From: Magnaporthiopsis rhizophila
Lineage: Eukaryota; Ascomycota; Sordariomycetes; Magnaporthales; Magnaporthaceae
Direction: 5' to 3'
Assembly: GCA_003049465.1 (NCBI GenBank)
Contig: PYSS01000025.1
Span: forward strand, 124,001 to 188,000
DNA length: 64,000 nucleotides
Of this stretch, positions 1-9,671 are shown one piece after another. A model generated the notes under the pieces. The model ran no database searches. It was not told the DNA's origin and worked only from the letters and a program-made list of their open reading frames with translations. How positions within the stretch are numbered: the stretch's first letter is position 1; each line of letters begins with the position of its first letter. A program made the translations under genes and the position numbers.

Positions 1-2358
1 TCTCATCCAAACCACCGACCCCGTATCGAGTACCGTTACCAAGCAGAGTCTAAAAGCCCTTCATGAAGAAAAAGGAGCCGCGGTAGAAGCCGCGGCCCCT
101 GGATCGCGGGAGCCGAGTGTCTCGACGGAGGCCACCAACCCCGCCCCCAGCAGTGAAATCGACAGACGATGGCAAGAAGTACGGCAAAAGGGGAAGGATG
201 CCAATCTAACGATTCTATCCCAAGGGCCCCATGACTCGACGGAGGCCATCAACCCTGCCCCCAGCAGTGAGATCATCAGACGGTGGCCGGAGGTGCGGCG
301 GAAGGGGAAGGACGATACCGGCTCAACGGAAGCCACCAACCCCGCCCCCAGTAGCGAAGTTGCGAAACGAAGGCAGGGATTACGGCAGAGGGATAAGGAT
401 ATTACTCCAGATATTCCGTCGCGGGGACTAGATGGCTCAATGGAGGCCACAAATCCCGCACCGAGTAGTGAGATCGGCAGACGGTGGCAGGAAGTACGGC
501 AGAAGGGAAAGGATGCCACTCCAACAATTCCGTCGGAGGTTGACGAACCCGCCGCATGCGAAGATACCTTTCCGATAACACAACTTGCTACGGATCACCT
601 CACGTGCCGCATCCTTATGGTTGAGGAGCAGGGAACTCTGAAAGTCCCAGGCGCAGAGAGGATCCTAGTCCGTCGGCAAATCGATCCCAAAGGTAACAAG
701 GAAGAGGAGAAAGGACACGATACGGAGGAAAAGGGAAACGATGGGAAGGGGAAAGGAAAGGAGAGGCAGGAAATAGGAAACGAGAAGAACGATGAGGGAC
801 ATGGCGAGAAGGGTCCCTTTGCTGAGTGCTTGGCCATCACGCAGCCCCAGGACGATATCTGCTGCAGGGTCGAGTCACCTGTTCAGTTCGAGCTGTACTA
901 CGACCCCAGAGGGGATTCTGTCAGGGCGTCTGGCATGGAGCCAGTGATCCGGATTGAGCCTATCACTCCCGGAGACGAGGACCGACAGCCAGACAAGACT
1001 GAGATTAGGACCCTCGAGAGGTTCGACCACATGCGTGTCGGTCCCGGCGCATGGCGGTTCAGCTCAGCGGACGGCGTCCGGTCTGTGCAGACGATCATAT
1101 TCCCTCGCCAACACTCCTTCGCTCTCGTCAAGCTCAAGGCCCTGTCAGATATCGCCGGGACCAAGCGAGAGACTCCGCCAGACGACCAAGCCGCAGAGAG
1201 CGACACGCGCCAGGACGCTGGCGAGTTGGAGCCTGTGGCAACAAGCGAGGTGATCAAAAGGCTTGATTCGCTGGCCGAGCTGGCCGAAGGCCAGATGCTG
1301 CAAGTTATGAACACTGCCGCCGGCGCCAAGGAGTATTCCCTCTTCCGGATGGCGCTGCTGGGGAAAACGGGCTCGGCCCAAGTGTTCCAGGCCAGACACT
1401 CGGGCTTTCCGAACAGGCTGGTGGTGGTCAAGACCTTTATGTATGGCGATAGGTATAATACTGTGGGCCGTGGAAAGCTGTGGAAGAAAGAGTACAGCAT
1501 TCACCGCGGGCTCAAATCTGTAGGTCGCTCTCACGCTTCTTCCTATTTCCTTGGGTCTCTCTCCTTTCCTCTCCCATTTCCCCTTCCTTTCCACTTTCTT
1601 ATCTCATCCCCTTTTTACTCTCTAATTTATTCCATAATCTCGCCTAGCTAACCTCTACGGGCTTAAAGGACTTTATCGTCGAACTGTTCGCCGGCGACGC
1701 CAGGCTCGAGGCCCTAATAATGGACAACGTCGACGCCCACGACCTCAGCAGCAGACATTGGTGCGATGTCAAGGGCAACAAACATTTCCTAGGCACCCGA
1801 GCCCATGCGGTGCGCGTGCTCACCGACATGTCACAAGCGCTTCTACATCTGCGCCAGAAAGGTGTCCTGCACAACGATATCAAACCGGCCAACATACTCT
1901 TCAGCGAGCGGCGTGGCGCCGTCCTTATCGACTTTGGCCTCGCCACCGTGGACGGATCCCTGGCCACCACTGGCGGTACGCCCTGGTACGTGCCCCGAGA
2001 GTACTTGGAGAAGGACCGCCGGGCAGCGCCGGCCGACGTCTGGGCCCTTGGGGTCGTCATTGTGTACCTCCTGGGCCGCGTTCCTCTGCCAGACAGCGAG
2101 AGGCAGGTAAAGTCTTGGCGCATCCGCGACATCATGTTATTCGGCGGGGGCGACCGCCTTCTCCCATCTCGAGCAGAGGGGATGATGACTGAATGGCTCG
2201 GTCTGATAGAAGGCATTGGAAGAGAAATGGAGCTAAGTGAAGATGACTTGGTTGCCAACTTGGTCGCGAGTATGTTGGTTAAAGAGGAGGAACGAATCAC
2301 GGCAGAAGACCTGGCCTCGGCCATGTCGAGCTTGGCCGCGACAGGGATGGACATTTAG
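1..2358 (+). CDS. Atypical protein kinase with N-terminal tandem repeats (5' end outside window)
   Basis: The reading frame (codons from base 2) is open from the window edge, so the N-terminus is missing. Exon 1 runs to about 1519. The intron starts GTAGGT at 1520 and ends at CTAG 1647 (or AAG 1668; both keep frame). Exon 2 runs to the stop at 2356-2358. The N-terminal part carries 38-residue tandem repeats (122-547), then a Lys/Glu/Gly-rich linker. A kinase fold follows: a glycine-loop-like LLGKTGSAQVF, VVVKTF as the VAIK-type lysine, HNDIKPANIL as the catalytic loop, DFGLATV, and ADVWALGV as the F helix. The catalytic loop is HND instead of HRD, so this is a non-RD kinase, but the Asp, the following Lys and Asn, and DFG are all kept. 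It is probably a fungal-specific Ser/Thr kinase. The substrate cannot be told. The stretch before the kinase (about 860-1130) has a weak FHA-like look, which is speculative. Confidence 0.83.
122..547 (+). repeat. Coding tandem repeat, 114-bp (38-residue) unit
   Basis: Four consecutive units start at 122, 236, 323 and 437, each opening with Ser-Thr/Met-Glu-Ala-Thr/Ile-Asn-Pro-Ala-Pro-Ser-Ser-Glu and continuing with an Arg/Trp/Lys-rich half. Units 1, 3 and 4 follow a 114-bp period. Unit 2 is 87 bp, having lost nine codons, so frame is kept. The repeats lie in the kinase reading frame. Confidence 0.9.
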
Positions 2359-2639
2359 CTCAATGGGACTAAGAAACCCATGCCAGGGAACGGATCAAGA
2401 CGAGGAGGATGGCTCGTTTCGGTAGGTTCCGGACAGTTCGTGTTTGGGCAGTCAACAGTTGGGGAGCAAGACAAAAGACCGAAAACGTGCTACAAGAAAC
2501 GGACGCATCCTTTATTATTTTTTTCCTTCTTTCTCGGACCAGATCATCAGACAGGCGGACATGAATTCCCTTCTTGGCTTTTAAGCTAGCCAGATCTTTG
2601 GGCTAATTTCTCCGCGCAATAGACACAAAGACCTAAACC

Positions 2640-4282
2640 TCACACACCAACCCACTCACCCAGCCAGTGCGTGAACCGCACGCACTTCTTGTCCACCAGC
2701 CTCCAGTGCAGGTCCCCAAGCCAGACGGCGCCCGGCAGCACGACGCCAAAGAGCACGATCGCCCAAGGCGCAAACTTTTCGCCCCAACGCTCCTCGAGCT
2801 CGATGCGCAGGCCCTGGCTGAGAGTGGTGCGGGCGGCCAGGATGTGGCACAGGTACAGGCCGTACGAGATCTCGCCGAGGTAGCGGACCAGGACCGAGTC
2901 GAGCACCCTCCGCGCGCGCGGCAGCCGGTCCAGCGACGCGACGAGCATCACCGAGGCCACCGAGAGCGCGAGCCGGCCCGTCATGGGCCGCGCGCCGCCG
3001 AGCAGCCACGTCGCCCAGCTGTAGGGCCAGACGTCCAGCACGTCGCCGCCGACGGGCCACCCGCCAAGGAACAGGCTCAGGAGCAGCACCGTCCACCAGC
3101 CGGCCGTCTTGAGCCTGGCGGGGGCGGGGGCGGAGGCGGCGGCAGCGAGGCGGTTGTAGACTGCTTTTGCCCGGGTCATGCTGGTGCTCACTACGTCGTC
3201 CTGATCTTGCTGCTGCCCGTCATCATCATCGCCGTCATCTGAGGAAGCCGATGGGGTCAGGGCCTTTTCCTCCCGGTCGTGCAAAGGCAGAAGAGGTGCT
3301 GCTGCGCTAGTACTACTACCACCAACACCACCATCACCAGCAGAAGCAGCAGCAGCAGCCTGCTCACCCCTCCTGCGTCGCGCAATGTTCATATCCGCGA
3401 GCGCCATGCCGGACAGGAACATGCAGTGCGACCACTCGAGCGCGTGGAACAGCCACGCGGCCACGAGCAGGACGCAGACCAGGCGGGCGCGGTAGCTGAC
3501 ACGGCGTAGGGCCAGGCAGGCGATGAAGACAAGAAACGAGCCGCTGCACTCGAGGGTCAGGGTCCAGGCCTGCGGGATCGAGACCTGCAGCTCGGCGCCG
3601 TTGCGGTGCATGATGCGCACGAGGTCGGCCTCGGACGCGCCCAGCTGGCGCCAAAAGGATCCCTCGCCGGCCGAGGGCTTGCGCGCCGTCATGCCGTCGT
3701 AGTACATGCCCAGCGACTGCGGCACCGCCGTGGCCACCAGAACAGGCAGCACGGGTAAGAACAGGCGCGGCGCGCGCCGGAACGTGGCCGACCCCAGCCG
3801 CGACACGGCCTCGGCGGCCCGCCCGTCGTGGATGGCCTCCAGGGGCCCGTAGCTGAGGGCGTAGCCGCTGATGACGAAGAAAACGGTCACCATGAAGTGG
3901 CCCGCGCATACGAGCCGGATGATGGGCAGCTGGATGAAGTGCCTCTGGCCGTCCTCGCCGAGGCCGTAGGCTTCGTGAATGAAGATGTACGAGGACTGAT
4001 GTGGGAGCTAGGTTAGCCTGTTGTTACCGGATCATCCGACTCCAAAGGGGGGTTGTTATCACTTGCTTCCGTAACGTGCATGTTGGCGACAATCAACGCC
4101 GCGATCCCTCTCAGGCCATTCAGCCAGGACGTCTCGTGCGGCTTTGCGATGACGGCGTTCTTGTCGACGTGGCCCAGGGCCTTGGCGACAAAAGAAGGCA
4201 GGAGCTGCCAGAGGATTTGGCGAGGCACCGGCGTGGGGAGCTTCCAGCCCAGCAATGGGCCGTTGCGCCTCTCCCAGAACAT
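2640..4282 (-). CDS. AT3-family membrane acyltransferase
   Basis: Likely an integral-membrane O-acyltransferase of the acyltransferase-3 (AT3) family, which moves acyl groups to sugars, lipids or secondary metabolites. Exon 1 (4282 to about 4076) ends in GLRGIAALIVANMH, the family's Arg-x10-His signature. An 80-bp intron (3996-4075, donor GTTACG, branch GCTAAC, acceptor ATCAG) is the choice that keeps frame. Exon 2 (3995-2640) carries FFVISGYALS, many hydrophobic segments and a final YLGEISYGLYLCHI helix. The product is about 520 residues, normal for fungal members. A hydrophilic Ala/Ser/Asp-rich loop with a run of acidic residues sits mid-protein, probably cytosolic. The start at 4282 is the first ATG before the conserved block. 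It lies about 300 bp downstream of the dehydrogenase gene on the same strand. The substrate is unknown. Confidence 0.87.
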
Positions 4283-4587
4283 TGTCGTGTTGTTTGACTC
4301 TTACAGAGCCTAGGAGATTAGGTATGTTGTGTCGAAGCTGTTGCTTCCCGGCGTCTGGAGGGAGGGCCCGCCAGGGAGAGTGGGCTAAGGGAAACAGGAA
4401 AAGCTCTGCTTGAGATGGAGAGACGGGTGCGAAGCCCCGTTGCTTAAATAAAACCTGACGCCGGTGGCGGAGACACACAAGTGATGACGGACGTGACGAC
4501 ATGGAAGTTGAAGAACCGCCGCCGAGCGTCTTTCCAACCCCTTACATTTCCAAAATCGGTCACGAACTTGGCACAGGCAAAAACAGG

Positions 4588-5036
4588 TCACACACCCTCC
4601 TCCCCCTCAATCCACTCAGCCGCCTTCCCCTTCCACTCCTCCCTCCACCGCGTCAGCGGCGGCCGGCCCTCGGCCAGGTCACCCGCGGACCAGAGCACGC
4701 GCCTCCTGTCGATCCTCTCCGACACGTCGTTGTCCGGGCAGAGGACGTAGAAGCTGCCTTGGTCCATCTTGGCGACCAGGTAGTCCACCACCTGGCCCGG
4801 CAGCCACGCTCCCGCCGGCTTCTCCTTGCCGGCACCCGCCGCGCCGCCGCCCGTCATGCCGGTAAAGGTCCAGCCGGGGACGAGCAGGTGGACGGACACG
4901 TTTGCGTCGTTGCGTAGGTCGTAGTCCAGGTGCTCTGCCACGCTGCGGACGGCGGCCTTGCTTGCGTTGTACTGTAATAGAAGAGGAAATCAGTCAAAGT
5001 CAAGAGTGGGGAATGGAGGCAAAAACCTTGAGAGGG

Positions 5037-5080
<44 letters not shown>

Positions 5081-5081
5081 N

Positions 5082-5114
<33 letters not shown>

Positions 5115-5725
5115 ATACAGCAGGACCCCCAGGCGGGTTCGTAATCCCCTGCTTCGACCCCGTGATGACGACGGCCGACGGCCCCGTCGTCGCCGCCCGC
5201 TTCACCATGGGCAAGAGCGCGGCGATGCCGTTGATGACGCCAAAGAAGTTGACGTCCATGACCGCGCGGAACGCCGCCGCGTCGTCCCAGGGCGACCTGC
5301 GGCCGATGCCAGCGTTGAGAGCGAGGAAGGAGATGGTGCCTGCGCCCCTCCGTTTTTTTTTTTTTTTTTTTTCATTCGTTTTGTCATTATCGAATCAATA
5401 AAAAGTTTAGATGGAATCATTACGTATTCGAAGCAAAAAAGATATAGTGTCAGTAACGTAGGTGGTAGCACCAGGTGCTCTCACCTCCAAGCTCGGACTC
5501 GACAGCCTTGGCGACAGCACCCCACTCCTCGGGCTTGGAAACGTCGGCCTTGACGGTCGAGATGTTGGCTTCCGACCCGACCGCCTTCTCGAGCAGCTCC
5601 GAGTCCCAGTCTACGACCAGCACCTTCATGCTGGACCCGGCGCACCGTTTGGCCAGCTCCAGGCCGATGCCCGACGCCCCGCCCGTGATGACGGCAGTGT
5701 TGCCGGGTTTGAGCATGGCCGTCAT
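4588..5725 (-). CDS. Short-chain dehydrogenase/reductase (classical SDR)
   Basis: NAD(P)-dependent oxidoreductase of the classical SDR family, about 281 residues. Three exons join in frame: 5725-5485, 5339-5119 and 4971-4588. Seen directly: cofactor motif TGGASGIG (residues 14-21), NAG (89-91), active-site Ser in ITGSKQG (about 142), and YNASK giving Tyr155 and Lys159. The Ser-Tyr spacing of 13 and the YxxxK are canonical, so it should be active. Asp in VLVVDWD after strand 2 favours NAD over NADP. Intron 1 (5340-5484) and intron 2 (4972-5118) both carry long homopolymer tracts; the one in intron 2 spans 5037-5113 with an N. No signal peptide is seen. The substrate cannot be inferred; the neighbouring acyltransferase may hint at shared metabolism. 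Confidence 0.92.
5037..5113. repeat. A homopolymer with one N, inside SDR intron 2
   Basis: About 77 bases of A interrupted by a single N at 5081. Read on the transcribed (minus) strand it is a T tract within the intron, just after the GTATGT donor. The true length is unreliable because the assembler marked a gap. Confidence 0.95.
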
Positions 5726-6097
5726 TTTTTTATTGTTTGTGTTGTTCGTTTGTTGAGAAAAATGTATGCTTCGATACTTGTTGTAGTGGCTGGGATGAAA
5801 GACGAGTAGACCTCTCCCACTCGCGTCACCTTTAAAAGGCTAGAAAGACTGAGGGCGGACTCGGACGTCACCAATATGCGTCGGAGGTAGGCAAATTAGT
5901 AATGTCCTAACGCCGACGAACCTGCAGCATCCAGATCAGGGTTTAATCGCGGAAAACAGGCCGACCCCATCTTTCCCTGCCATTAGGCTCATGCCAATGC
6001 CAGAGCGCCACGGTTCTGGTGGTTTAGTTTTACACAAGACGAGAATAAAACAATAAAAAGTAAAAGAAAAAAAAGTAAAAGGAGAGAAAAAAAAAAA
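5726..6097. other. Intergenic: SDR promoter and SNF12 3' flank
   Basis: The 5' flank of the minus-strand dehydrogenase meets the 3' flank of the SNF12-like gene. An A-rich stretch with AATAAA-like words (about 6040-6100) probably belongs to the 3' end of a minus-strand transcript or to simple sequence. No ORF here is believable. Confidence 0.5.
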
Positions 6098-8263
6098 TCA
6101 CCGCATCCCCGCCATGGCCGGCTGCCTCGCCAGCAGCACACTGACCCCCTCGCGCGCGCTCTCAGTGGCCCAGACGCTGTCCCTGCCACCGCGGCGCCAC
6201 TCGTCGCCGCCCGTGACGGCATCGCCCCCCGCGCCCTTGCCGCGCACAGACTCGCCCATGATGACCTCCAGGTCCCGCTGCTGCGACGACAGCCAGCCCT
6301 TGACGAAGTTGGCCGGGTCCCGCTGCATCTGGCTGAAGAAGGCGTGCTTGGCCTTAGAGTCGTAGACGGCCCCGACCAGGACCGAGAGCTGCTCGTCCAG
6401 CCGCGCCACCTCGCGCAGCATCTGCCCGTACTCGGCGTTGGGGTGGCTGCTGAACGGGAGCGACAGCTTGGGCAGCGCCGCCCGTAGCGGGTCGTCGACC
6501 AGCACCTGCACGTCGTAGACGGTGGGCTGTGCGCCGCCCGGCGCCGAGTGGAATTCTTGGTCGACCCGGATCGTGTACGCCAGCTTGATGGGCGGGAGCG
6601 GCCCCAGATGCGGGGTGATGTATTCCTGGAGGACGGGGATGCCGCCCACTTCTCGTCCCAGTGCCTGAAAGACGGACGGACAAACTCAAAGTCAGCAAAA
6701 AAGTAAGCCCCTGGTCAAGAAGGGCTGTCGTGTGCCACCACATAAGAACGAACCTTGCGCAGGAGGTGATCGCAGCGGAATTGGCGCTTCTCCTCCTCCT
6801 CCTGCAGGCCCATGAGCCGGATGTAGTCCCACAGCCGCGCCGTGATCTCTGTGCGCGTGCCCTCGGACATGTCCACAATGTCCGCCAGGGCCGGGCTGAT
6901 AGAGAAGCGCTCGGGCTCCTCATGTCGCGTCAGGCTGATGACGACGTTAACGTTCTCATCACCACCCCGCTTGAATGTGAGCTCGTCAAAGTCGGCCGCC
7001 GGGTTGCCCACCGCGGTGCCGCCGCCACGCTGCTCGGGCTTTTTCCACTCCATCAGCTGCTCCGGCCCCGCCGGCCCTTGCATGACGCCCGGCCGTTCCA
7101 CTGTCACGCTTATCGCCCTGAAGAAGTGTGAAAAGCGCGCGCGCTGCTGCGGCTTGGCTGCCGCCTTGGCTTTGCCCGACGAGGGTCCGTCCGTCTCCAT
7201 GGCGTCCTTGTCATCCTTTTGCGCCCCCTCGCCCTGTTTGTTCTCGTCGTGGTCACCGTCGTCATCGTCGTCGTCGTCCAGCAGGCGGCCTTCGATCTTG
7301 ACGCGGTAGCTCGAGTCGTGGCTGGTCGAGAAGTCGAAGCTATCGGTGTTCAGGGGCGCCTGCCACGGCTGCTCGTCGACAGTATTGCTGATCCAGATGC
7401 GCATGGTTTTGGAGCGCTAGACGTGAGGAATCAAATCGTCAGTAAACAGTGATTCGTCAGAAGGTTGGCAAAAAGTCAGCCGGCCGGCCGGCCCTTCCTC
7501 ACCTTTGCGCCCTTGTTCACCGGGTCGACAATGTCCAGCCGCTTGCGGGTCATGGTCGCGTCGAGGCGCCTCTCATAGTCGCGCAGGTCGCGGTAGCGGG
7601 CGACGCCATCGCCGATAATGGCGTCCTCGACGCCGTCGGGAATGGCCTTGTCCGTGGGCCTGCGGCTCTTGAGGCGGCGTGTGCTCTCGCTGGCGTGCGG
7701 CGGCTGGTGCTGCATCATCTGCGGGCCCCCCGGCGCCACCATGGGCATGGGCTGTCCCGGGTGAGGCATCACCCCGGGCCCCGGTATCATCTGGCCGCCT
7801 ACTTTCGGGGGCATGACGTACGTCGCCGCCGTCGTGGTCAGCTTTTGGATCTCGTCTGCTGTCGTTCTGGGCCCGTCTGTCTGTCTGTCCCGCCGTCTGT
7901 GGTGTGTGGATCGTCGATGGCGGCAGCAAGCAGGCAGTCAGGGCAGGGCGGTAAGTTGTTCGGCAGTAAGGAGGTGGGCCGCCGTGCTTGCTTTCCTTCT
8001 CTTTACTCGCTGGCGTGTGGAGCGTGCATGTCAAAGACCGGTCAAAGTGGCATGGAGCAGGCGGCGCCGAGGCCTTCCCGTGCTTGCCCAAGCTGCTTCG
8101 CGCACGCCACGCGTGGATCCCCAATCCAATTTTCCCGCTACCCTACCGACCAACCCACCCCTGGCAACAGAGGAGGAACGGCCAACGGGTTGACGATTTC
8201 AAACTGCCCCTTATTATTTTTTTCTTCCTTGCGCCTCGGACCAGTGGATTCCTTTGCGGGGAG

Positions 8264-8309
<46 letters not shown>

Positions 8310-8313
8310 AGCN

Positions 8314-8344
<31 letters not shown>

Positions 8345-8618
8345 CGGACCTTAATGGGCGAGACGGGATCGGGGGTTGGGGCCTGCGTGTTGCGCTTGCT
8401 TCTCGAGTGGGCGGGCGCAGGACCAGGCGGGAAGACAGGGAAGGCGGGGAAAGCTACGGCATTCGATGGATTCCCCAAGGATGGACAGACATGGAGGCAA
8501 GCTCAAAAGCCGAAAACATACCATGACCATGGCCCGGGCGGCGTGGAGCGCCAATATGCGGCGCTCTCTGCGGCACCTGTTGCTGCTGCGCGTACTGCTG
8601 GCGGAATTGCGGCTGCAT
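6098..8618 (-). CDS. SWI/SNF complex subunit, BAF60/SNF12 (Ssr3) type, SWIB domain
   Basis: Accessory subunit of the nuclear SWI/SNF or RSC-type chromatin remodelling complex, homologous to yeast Snf12/Rsc6, S. pombe Ssr3 and animal BAF60. Four exons join in frame: 8618-8522, 7855-7503, 7416-6754 and 6664-6098, giving about 559 residues. The N-terminus is rich in Gln, Pro, Met and Gly, as in fungal relatives. Exon 2 ends with a basic block (RRLKSRRPTDKAIPDGVEDA) followed by a helical segment. Exon 3 holds the acidic insert DDDDDDDGD and the SWIB core: RFSISPALADIVDMSEGTRTE, then LWDYIRLMGLQ and CDHLLRK. Exon 4 carries the conserved C-terminal helical part. Intron 1 is about 666 bp, very long for this genome, and contains an A homopolymer with N. 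The start is the least certain part: an in-frame stop just upstream, next to a TTTGGTAG acceptor-like site, suggests a further 5' exon, possibly untranslated. Confidence 0.87.
8268..8340. repeat. A homopolymer with one N, inside SNF12 intron 1
   Basis: Two A runs joined by a short CCAGC interruption and an N at 8313. It lies within the 666-bp first intron, on the strand opposite to transcription. Confidence 0.95.
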
Positions 8619-9240
8619 GCCGGGCCAATGAGGCTGGCTGGCTCCCTGGATGCGATGTGCGAGGTGCTACCAAAGAAAAGAGAAGGGAAAAAAAAACCAG
8701 CCTAGAGGGAAAAAGGAAAGGGATGACCAAGGCAAACAAGGGGCGGACGCGGATCAATCCAATCCAGATGGTAGTTGGCGGGCGGGTTCGTGGTGGCTTT
8801 GTGATTTCTGGCGAGCGCAAAATGACAAATGACGATGGGGATTCGTCGCAATCTTGCGACTTGGGGGGATGGCGCACGCGTCGGCTGCTTGCTTGCTGTC
8901 GCGCCTGGTTTCCGTGTCCAAGCGAGCGTTTGAACAAGGAGTGGGGCAATCCGCGATCCCGTGCGGGACCTATGTGCCATTTCAGCCAATCACAGCACGG
9001 TGTGGCTTCGGTTTTGCAGTGCAGGTGTGGCGCTGGCGGCGAGAGAAGGCCACCACCAGAGGCGCAGATTGACACGATATATATCCCAATCTGGGACGCA
9101 ACATGAGCAATGGCACATACCAGCTGTTTATAAACACCAATAGACATATAGGTAGCTTAATGAATGCCAGGTAGATGCTATTTTTCTTCGTCTCTTTTTG
9201 TCCAGGACACAAAAAATGGCCGCCAAATTTCAAACCTTGG

Positions 9241-9273
<33 letters not shown>

Positions 9274-9671
9274 GCGGGAAGAGTGGACTGACGCCTCGCT
9301 ATGAAATGCAGATTAAAAGGGAGTGTTATCGAAAGGGCCGGGAAGAAACGGAATATGAGCGTGCCATGTCAGTCAAGCCATCAGCTTCCCTCCCAGAATG
9401 AGAAAGAAAAAGAAGAATGAGCCGAGGGCTCTAGGGAGCGGAGTGTTTGAAAGTGCAGCGGAAAACGAGACCCTTTGCGAATGCCTCCCAGAGAATAAAA
9501 GAATGAAGCAGAAATGAAGAAAACAAAAAAGAAGAATTCTTGCTTTAGCCCCCGGTCTGGTTTTTATGCTGCCCCATACATCATGCTGCGGTCTTCCATC
9601 CATCACTTTCAACAGTTTCCTCTCTTGCAGCCTCGCCTCTTTCTTTGCATTATATCTCTCTGCCCCCCAGG
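8619..9671. other. Intergenic: SNF12 5' region and PDK1-like 3' flank
   Basis: No convincing coding sequence. A probable splice acceptor on the minus strand near 8650-8690 (pyrimidine tract then TTTGGTAG) suggests that the SNF12 transcript has a 5' exon in this stretch. An A31 homopolymer lies at 9241-9271. The segment 9400-9670 is the likely 3' untranslated region of the kinase gene. Confidence 0.5.
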
